Source of the DNA: QHBQ01 sp038230695
Lineage (GTDB): Bacteria > Chloroflexota > Chloroflexia > QHBQ01
DNA length: 8,417 nucleotides
Reading direction: 5' to 3'
NCBI GenBank assembly: GCA_038230695.1
Contig: JBBRMT010000215.1
Span: 1-8,417, forward strand
Shown here: piece after piece, positions 1-4,528 of the stretch
How positions within the stretch are numbered: the first letter of the stretch is position 1
Layout of the letters: each line of letters starts with the position of its first letter
Position numbers and translations under genes: made by a program
Notes under the pieces: model-generated
The model's input: the letters and a program-made list of their open reading frames with translations, nothing else
Databases searched by the model: none
What the model was told of the DNA's origin: nothing

Positions 1-677
1 AATACCGCGACCGTCATCTCGATGCCGCTGCGGCGCGGCCCAAGCCGATCGTGGAGGGACTGATACCGGCGCGACTGGCCTTCGCCCTGTCGCTGATCAG
101 CTACGGGCTGATGGCGGTGGTTGCCGCTACTTTTGGCCCGCTGCTATTCGCCCTGGCAGTTGCCGCTGGCACGAGTGGGATGCTCTACAACCTGGGCCTG
201 AAGCAAACCCCGTTTAGCTGGCTGCCTTACTTCGTCTCCTTCCCGCTGCTGCCCATCTGGGTGCGTAGCGCCACCGTAGGCCGTTTCGATCCGCCAGTGC
301 TGTGGCTAAACCCCATCCTCGGCGCGATGGTGATTGGCCTGCATCTCGGCAACAGCCTACCCGATGTTGAACTGGATACCGCTCAGGGCAGCCATTCGCT
401 CTCTGTCACCCTCGGTTTGCAGCGCGGGTTGCTGGTGTGCTGGGGTTCGTTCGCAGTAGCCCAAGCCATCGGCCTGATCGTGCTGCTCACCCCTATTTAT
501 GCAAACGAACGCCCCCTGCTGTTGATGGCAGAGGGCGTATCTATGCTTGCGCTGGTGGGCGCAATCGTCACCTACCGCTTGCGGCCCTCACCACGAGGGC
601 GGATCTATATGTTTTACGTATTGGGCGCAAGTGCGATCAGTCTGGTGCTGGGTTGGCTGGTGGCGGTCAATGGGTGA
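1..677 (+). CDS. UbiA-family prenyltransferase, C-terminal part (5' end outside window)
   Basis: Integral membrane enzyme expected to move a prenyl chain from a prenyl diphosphate to an aromatic or lipid acceptor (quinone, chlorophyll, heme or ether-lipid pathways). The frame is open to the left edge, with the first whole codon at base 3, so a GTG at 51 is not the true start. The first visible residues, YRDRHLD followed by RP and G, fit the end of the first Asp-rich UbiA motif (NDxxDxxxD...RP..G). The second motif is DVELDTAQGSHSLSVTLG at about 364-417 nt; its paired Asp residues should bind Mg-diphosphate. Six or seven hydrophobic segments follow or separate the motifs, as in the family. About 224 residues are visible, so roughly a quarter to a third is missing. 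The acceptor cannot be told from this part; the YNLGLKQTPFSWLP segment is typical of poorly characterised bacterial UbiA proteins. It converges with apt. Confidence 0.88.
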   Translation, partial: YRDRHLDAAAARPKPIVEGLIPARLAFALSLISYGLMAVVAATFGPLLFALAVAAGTSGMLYNLGLKQTPFSWLPYFVSFPLLPIWVRSATVGRFDPPVLWLNPILGAMVIGLHLGNSLPDVELDTAQGSHSLSVTLGLQRGLLVCWGSFAVAQAIGLIVLLTPIYANERPLLLMAEGVSMLALVGAIVTYRLRPSPRGRIYMFYVLGASAISLVLGWLVAVNG

Positions 678-708
678 AAAGTTTGGATGAGCAGTAATGC
701 GCCTCAGC

Positions 709-736
709 GGGGGCGTAGATTTATCGCGCCCCTACG
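709..736. repeat. Palindromic repeat, type A copy 1; possible shared terminator hairpin
   Basis: GGGGCG (710-715) pairs with CGCCCC (727-732) around an 11-nt loop, TAGATTTATCG. The core is nearly identical (21 of 23 positions) to the copy at 4325-4347. Here the right arm is complete (CGCCCCTACG, 727-736), while the other copy keeps the complete left arm, so the ancestral unit was probably CGTAGGGGCG-N11-CGCCCCTACG. It lies about 32 nt after the UbiA stop and between two convergent genes, where it could help end both transcripts. No T-run follows on the + strand, so a factor-independent terminator is not proven. Confidence 0.6.
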
Positions 737-767
737 AAGGTTCTCATCAGCATTATGCAGTAAGGTA

Positions 768-788
768 CTCATGCCTCATGCCTCGTGC
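768..788. repeat. Heptamer tandem repeat, three units
   Basis: Three adjoining 7-bp units, CTCATGC, CTCATGC and CTCGTGC, lie just after the 3' end of apt and outside any gene. A different heptamer array occurs at 7501-7535, so 7-bp periodicity recurs between genes here. Confidence 0.6.
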
Positions 789-794
789 CTGTAG

Positions 795-1313
795 TTAGAA
801 CTTGAGTAGCGCGAAGGTGGGGTATTCACCGATAGTCTGCCGCCCGTTGAGGAACTCAAGCTCGATGAGGAACATCACCCCGGTGACGATGCCGCCCACC
901 TTCTCCACAAGTTCCACGCTGGCACGGGTGGTGCCGCCGGTTGCCAGCAGGTCGTCCACCACCAGCACATATTCACCAGGCTCCACCCCATCAGTGTGCA
1001 TCTCCACGGTGTTGACCCCATACTCCAGGCTGTAATCTACACTGACGGTGGCGGCGGGCAGCTTGCCCAGCTTGCGTACCGGCACAATACCTACTCCCAG
1101 CTTGTAGGCAATCGGCGCACCGAAGATGAAGCCACGCGACTCCACCGCCGCCACCTTGTCAATCTGGATCTTGCTGTCCTGCAGCATCGCTACCATCTGG
1201 TCAATCGCCTCGTGGAAGGCGGGACCTTCTTTTAGCAGCGTGGTAATATCCTTGAATAGCACGCCCTTCTTGGGGAAATCCGGCACATCGCGTATCTTCG
1301 ATAGCAGGTTCAA
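795..1313 (-). CDS. apt: Adenine phosphoribosyltransferase
   Basis: Cytosolic purine-salvage enzyme: adenine + PRPP gives AMP + PPi. With the start chosen here it has 172 residues, the usual family length. It begins MNLLSKIRDVPDFPKKGVLFK, the standard Apt N-terminus. Other landmarks are ESRGF (58-62, adenine pocket), the mobile-loop segment RKLGKLP (80-86), EYG..T.E.H (98-106), and the PRPP loop VLVVDDLLATGGTT (116-129) with its paired Asp residues. The frame continues upstream to an ATG at 1427, but the extra 38 residues do not look like Apt. The TTG at 1313-1311 has a perfect AGGAGG 8 nt upstream, and the likely promoter starts transcription inside the extension. It is divergent from the GH13 gene and convergent with the UbiA gene. 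Confidence 0.95.
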   Translation of the reverse strand: MNLLSKIRDVPDFPKKGVLFKDITTLLKEGPAFHEAIDQMVAMLQDSKIQIDKVAAVESRGFIFGAPIAYKLGVGIVPVRKLGKLPAATVSVDYSLEYGVNTVEMHTDGVEPGEYVLVVDDLLATGGTTRASVELVEKVGGIVTGVMFLIELEFLNGRQTIGEYPTFALLKF

Positions 1314-1321
1314 ATGCTTAC

Positions 1322-1327
1322 CCTCCT
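1322..1327 (-). promoter_or_regulatory. apt ribosome-binding site (decides TTG start)
   Basis: On the - strand this reads AGGAGG, 8 nt before the TTG at 1313. It is the main reason to prefer the 172-residue Apt over the form starting at ATG 1427. Confidence 0.85.
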
Positions 1328-1355
1328 TGTGGTTTTGCCTTTTGTCGTTAACTGG

Positions 1356-1384
1356 ATTATAGCAGGCCACTTCGTCTGGCGCAA
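1356..1384 (-). promoter_or_regulatory. apt promoter (-35 TTGCGC, extended -10 TGCTATAAT)
   Basis: On the - strand, TTGCGC (1384-1379) and a perfect TATAAT (1361-1356) are separated by 17 nt, with an extended -10 TGC just before the TATAAT. Transcription would begin near 1349, leaving a leader of about 36 nt before the TTG start. The ATG at 1427 would then lie upstream of the transcript. Confidence 0.75.
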
Positions 1385-1410
1385 GTTCTATACCACTGTG
1401 GGGGCAAACA

Positions 1411-1419
1411 TGGTATAAT
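1411..1419 (+). promoter_or_regulatory. Extended -10 promoter for the GH13-P450 operon
   Basis: TGGTATAAT is an extended -10 (TGN-TATAAT) about 44 nt before the GH13 ATG. No good -35 hexamer is seen at 16-18 nt spacing, which fits an extended -10 promoter. The 10-mer ATGGTATAAT also occurs in front of ndk (7674-7683). It is divergent to the apt promoter, and the two -10 boxes are about 50 bp apart. Confidence 0.65.
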
Positions 1420-1462
1420 TTGTTCACTGCCTAAACATAACCCGCAAGGAGCGAAATCAGCT

Positions 1463-2944
1463 ATGAACATGACCAGCGCCGACATTGTCGCAACGCCCGC
1501 GCCGGAAGCGCATACCCCCGACTGGGTGAAGGATGCCATCTTTTACCAGATTTTTCCTGACCGTTTCGCCAAGAGTGAAACTGTAGACAAGCCCGGCAAC
1601 CTCGAACCCTGGGATAGCGCACCAACCACTGATGGCTTCAAGGGTGGCGATCTGGCCGGGGTAATGGAACACCTCGACTATCTCGTAGACCTCGGCATTA
1701 CCGCCATCTACTTCAACCCCATCTTCCAGTCGGCCGCCAACCACCGCTATCACACCCACGACTATTTGCAGGTTGACCCCATCCTGGGTGGCAACGCGGT
1801 GTTCAAGCAGATGCTCGATGCTGCCCACCAGCGCGGCATCAAGGTGGTGTTGGACGGGGTGTTCAACCACGCCAGCCGCGGCTTCTTCCAGTTCAACCAT
1901 ATCCTCGAACTGGGCGGGGCCAGCCCTTATATTGATTGGTTTACGGTGAAGGGCTGGCCGATGCACGCCTATGAGGGCAAGCCGAACTATGTTTGCTGGT
2001 GGAATCTAGCCGCGCTGCCCAAGTTCAACACCAACACCACCGCAGTGCGTAAGTTCCTCTGGGGCGTGGGCCGCTACTGGATGGAGCAGGGCATTGACGG
2101 CTGGCGGCTGGACGTGCCGGAGGAGATTGACGATGATGGCTTCTGGCGCGAGTTCCGCCGCCAGGTCAAAGAGGTGAACCCCGAAGCCTATATCTGCGGC
2201 GAGATCTGGCACGCGGCGCAACGCTGGCTGCGGGGCGACCAGTTCGATAGCGTGATGAACTATCTATTCACCCGCGCCTGCCTCAACTTTTTCCCCTCCA
2301 GCCTCGACCGCGAACAGGTGCGTAAAACGCCCAACCTGAAGCTGCATCAGTACAAGGCGCAGAGCTTCGCCAAGGATATTGACACGCTGCTGGCCCTCTA
2401 CTCACCCCAGATTACCCAGGCGCAACTCAACCTGCTCGACAGCCACGATATGCCCCGCTTCCTAACCCTGGCGAACGAGGATGAGAGCGCGCTGCGCCTC
2501 GCCACCCTCTACCAGATGACCTATCCGGGCGCACCTTGCATCTACTATGGCGACGAGATCGGCATGAGCGGCAAGCACGACCCCGATTGCCGCCGCGCCT
2601 TCCCCTGGGATGAGAGCAAGTGGAATGTTGGGTTGCGCGACTACTTCAAGCGGTGCATCGCGCTACGCAAGACCCATTCCGCCTTGCGTCGCGGCGAATA
2701 CATCAACCTCTACGCCAATGGCAACGTCTACGCCTTTGCCCGCCGCGACGAACATGAAACCCTGATAATTGCCCTGAACACCGCCGACCACGCGGCAAAG
2801 GTGGATTTGTCGGTGGGCAAGCTGCTGCCGAAGGGCGCAATCTTGCGTGAGGTGTGGAGCAGCGAACAGGTGACAGTCAGCGGCGACAAGCTGAAGGATT
2901 TGCACATTCCAGCACGCGATGGCTTGGTGCTGCAAGTAATTTGA
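1463..2944 (+). CDS. GH13 alpha-amylase-family glycoside hydrolase (neopullulanase/cyclomaltodextrinase-like)
   Basis: Predicted to cut alpha-1,4 (perhaps alpha-1,6) bonds in maltodextrins, cyclodextrins or pullulan by a retaining mechanism. The (beta/alpha)8 domain starts almost at once with WVKDAIFYQIFPDRF (21-35). Conserved regions are DGVFNH (131-136), GWRLDV with nucleophile D217, GEIW with acid/base E247, and LLDSHD with transition-state Asp D329. WWNLAALPKFNTN (179-191) resembles the neopullulanase/CDase subfamily. A C-terminal beta-sandwich follows from about 415. At 493 residues it lacks the N-terminal starch-binding domain (CBM34) common in that subfamily. No signal peptide is seen, so it is probably cytoplasmic, acting on imported or stored glucans. 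The start has AAGGAG 11 nt upstream; the ATG two codons later is worse placed. The P450 gene follows after 20 nt. Exact substrate is unknown. Confidence 0.92.
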   Translation: MNMTSADIVATPAPEAHTPDWVKDAIFYQIFPDRFAKSETVDKPGNLEPWDSAPTTDGFKGGDLAGVMEHLDYLVDLGITAIYFNPIFQSAANHRYHTHDYLQVDPILGGNAVFKQMLDAAHQRGIKVVLDGVFNHASRGFFQFNHILELGGASPYIDWFTVKGWPMHAYEGKPNYVCWWNLAALPKFNTNTTAVRKFLWGVGRYWMEQGIDGWRLDVPEEIDDDGFWREFRRQVKEVNPEAYICGEIWHAAQRWLRGDQFDSVMNYLFTRACLNFFPSSLDREQVRKTPNLKLHQYKAQSFAKDIDTLLALYSPQITQAQLNLLDSHDMPRFLTLANEDESALRLATLYQMTYPGAPCIYYGDEIGMSGKHDPDCRRAFPWDESKWNVGLRDYFKRCIALRKTHSALRRGEYINLYANGNVYAFARRDEHETLIIALNTADHAAKVDLSVGKLLPKGAILREVWSSEQVTVSGDKLKDLHIPARDGLVLQVI

Positions 2945-2954
2945 TGACATGAAC

Positions 2955-2959
2955 AGGAG
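2955..2959 (+). promoter_or_regulatory. P450 ribosome-binding site
   Basis: AGGAG lies 5 nt before the ATG at 2965, inside the 20-nt gap after the GH13 stop. It supports translation from a shared transcript. Confidence 0.65.
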
Positions 2960-2964
2960 ATACA

Positions 2965-4302
2965 ATGGCGACCCTTACTACAGCAATCCGTCCGCCCAGC
3001 CCGCCAACCGGCGTTATCGGCGGGCATATCCTGGCGATGCGCCGCGACCCGCTTGCCTTCCTGGTCAACGCCGCCCGCGATTACGGCGATGTAGTGTTCG
3101 TCAAGGTGCCGACCTTCCAATTCTATCTCCTCAGCAATCCCACCGACATCGAGCGGGTTTTGCTCAGTGACCATCGCTACTTCATCAAGGGCAAGCTGGT
3201 GCAGCAGCAACTTGCCTTTATTGGCAATGGCTTGCTTACCAGCGAGGGCGAGTTCTGGAAGCGACAGCGTCGCCTCATCCAACCCGCCTTCCACCGCGCC
3301 CGCATCGCCGCCTACGGCCAGCAGATGGTGGATGCCACAGCGCGGATGCTCGCTACCTGGCAGGTGGGGCAAACCCGCAACGTTCATGCCGATATGATGG
3401 CTATCACCCTCGACATCGTTTCGCAGGCGCTATTCTCCGCCGATGTGAAGGGCGAGGCGCAGACTGTGGGCAAAGCGATTCACGCCACGCTGGAGTATTA
3501 CGCCTCGCGCCGCGCCCTGTTTCCTTTGCCTGAGAACTGGCCCACCCCGCGCAACCGCCGCAATCGGCAGGCGACCACAATGCTCAACCAGCTCGTCTTC
3601 CGCATCATCTCCGCCCGCAAAGGCGACCACACCGATCGCGGCGACTTGCTCTCCATGCTGCTCGCCGCGCAGGACGACGATGGCAGCCACATGACCGACC
3701 AGCAACTGCGCGACGAGGTGATGACCCTGTTCCTGGCCGGTCATGAAACCACTGCTAGCGCCCTCTCCTGGGCGTTGTACCTGGTGGCCCGCCACCCCGC
3801 TGTGGCCGCCCGCCTGCAAAGTGAGGCGCAAACCGTGCTGGGCAATCGCCCGCCTACCGTTGACGACCTACCCAACCTGCGCTATGCTGAGATGGTAATA
3901 AATGAGACGTTGCGGCTCTACCCGCCCGCCTGGCGCATTGGCCGCGAGGCGGTGCAGGATTGCGAGTTTGGTGGCTATCGCATCCCTGCTGGCAGTGTGA
4001 TCGGCATCGCGCCCTATGTGGTGCAGCGCGACCCTCGTTGGTTCACTAATCCCGATCTGTTCGACCCCGCCCGCTGGGAGGATGGGCTAGCCAGGCGCAT
4101 CCCCAAGTACGCCTACTTCCCCTTCGGCGGCGGGCCGCGCATCTGCATCGGCAATCAGTTTGCCATGATGGAAGCGGTGCTGGTACTGGCGATGGTCGCC
4201 CAGCATTACAACCTCAAGCTAGTCTCCGACCAGCCGATCAAACCCTGGCCCTCGGTTACACTGCGGCCATCCACCAATGGGGTGATGATGATTGTGAGTT
4301 GA
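2965..4302 (+). CDS. Cytochrome P450 monooxygenase
   Basis: Heme-thiolate enzyme expected to insert one oxygen atom into a hydrophobic substrate, using electrons from a separate redox partner. No reductase or ferredoxin is fused or adjacent. At 445 residues it has normal length for a soluble bacterial P450, with no N-terminal membrane anchor. Visible landmarks: WxxxR in helix C (W98, R102); the I-helix oxygen-activation motif AGHETT (258-263); ExxR in helix K (E314, R317); FDPARW (366-371); and the heme loop FGGGPRICIG (387-396) with ligand C394. The heme loop and following NQFAMMEA resemble CYP102/CYP4-type sequences more than camphor-type P450s (inference). It is probably co-transcribed with the GH13 gene, an unusual pairing that does not reveal the substrate. 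Confidence 0.95.
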   Translation: MATLTTAIRPPSPPTGVIGGHILAMRRDPLAFLVNAARDYGDVVFVKVPTFQFYLLSNPTDIERVLLSDHRYFIKGKLVQQQLAFIGNGLLTSEGEFWKRQRRLIQPAFHRARIAAYGQQMVDATARMLATWQVGQTRNVHADMMAITLDIVSQALFSADVKGEAQTVGKAIHATLEYYASRRALFPLPENWPTPRNRRNRQATTMLNQLVFRIISARKGDHTDRGDLLSMLLAAQDDDGSHMTDQQLRDEVMTLFLAGHETTASALSWALYLVARHPAVAARLQSEAQTVLGNRPPTVDDLPNLRYAEMVINETLRLYPPAWRIGREAVQDCEFGGYRIPAGSVIGIAPYVVQRDPRWFTNPDLFDPARWEDGLARRIPKYAYFPFGGGPRICIGNQFAMMEAVLVLAMVAQHYNLKLVSDQPIKPWPSVTLRPSTNGVMMIVS

Positions 4303-4320
4303 TAGCGGGTCAACGTTCTG

Positions 4321-4347
4321 CGTAGGGGCGCAGATTTATCGCGCCCT
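4321..4347. repeat. Palindromic repeat, type A copy 2; possible terminator hairpin
   Basis: The complete left arm CGTAGGGGCG (4321-4330), an 11-nt loop and a shortened right arm CGCCC (4342-4346) form the same unit as at 709-736. It begins 19 nt after the P450 stop. That both copies sit just behind a stop codon suggests a 3'-end hairpin, but no T-run follows. Confidence 0.6.
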
Positions 4348-4363
4348 GGTGCAAGGGATGGGC

Positions 4364-4417
4364 CAGCGGAAGTGGGCAGCGGACAAGCGGATAAACGGAA
4401 TGGGGTGGCGCAGCGGA
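4364..4417. other. Intergenic stretch with scattered CAGCGGA words
   Basis: CAGCGGA occurs at 4364-4370, 4377-4383 and 4411-4417, with related AAGCGGATAA at 4385. No gene or promoter was recognised here. The copies are irregularly spaced and could be a decayed tandem repeat. Confidence 0.3.
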
Positions 4418-4420
4418 TGA

Positions 4421-4497
4421 GGCGTGTCACGCTCTTGCCGCGCAAGCGTTCAGTAGGGGCGAACCGTTGTTCGCCGTGGTTGGCTAGGCAAAAACAC
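4421..4497. repeat. Flanking direct repeat, left copy (contains type B palindrome)
   Basis: About 77 nt aligning with 7560-7636. The first 33 nt match at 25 positions by eye, the next part (CAGTAGGGGCGAACC) is identical, and similarity continues to GCAA.AACA. Inside it, GGCGAAC (4458-4464) and GTTCGCC (4469-4475) form a 7-bp hairpin with a 4-nt loop. The two copies are in the same orientation on either side of the surface-protein gene. Confidence 0.6.
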
Positions 4498-4515
4498 CCA
4501 GGCGGGCTACATGGA

Positions 4516-4521
4516 AAGGAG
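4516..4521 (+). promoter_or_regulatory. Ribosome-binding site for SLH surface protein (decides GTG start)
   Basis: AAGGAG lies 7 nt before the GTG at 4529. The in-frame ATG at 4511 has no such motif upstream, and starting there would put this motif inside the coding sequence. Confidence 0.8.
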
Positions 4522-4528
4522 CGAACCT

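Noticed and set aside
51..53. GTG as the start of the UbiA gene
   Set aside because: The frame is open to the window edge and the upstream residues fit the first UbiA motif, so the gene begins outside the window.
1314..1427. 38-residue N-terminal extension of Apt
   Set aside because: It has no Apt-like sequence, lies upstream of the predicted transcript start, and the TTG at 1313 has a much better ribosome-binding site.
4206..4445. 79-codon reading frame on the - strand
   Set aside because: It overlaps the P450 3' end and repeat DNA, has no recognisable motif and no clear ribosome-binding site.
4421..4497. CRISPR repeat
   Set aside because: Copies of the palindrome are few, unevenly spaced and partly diverged, without regular spacers or cas genes.
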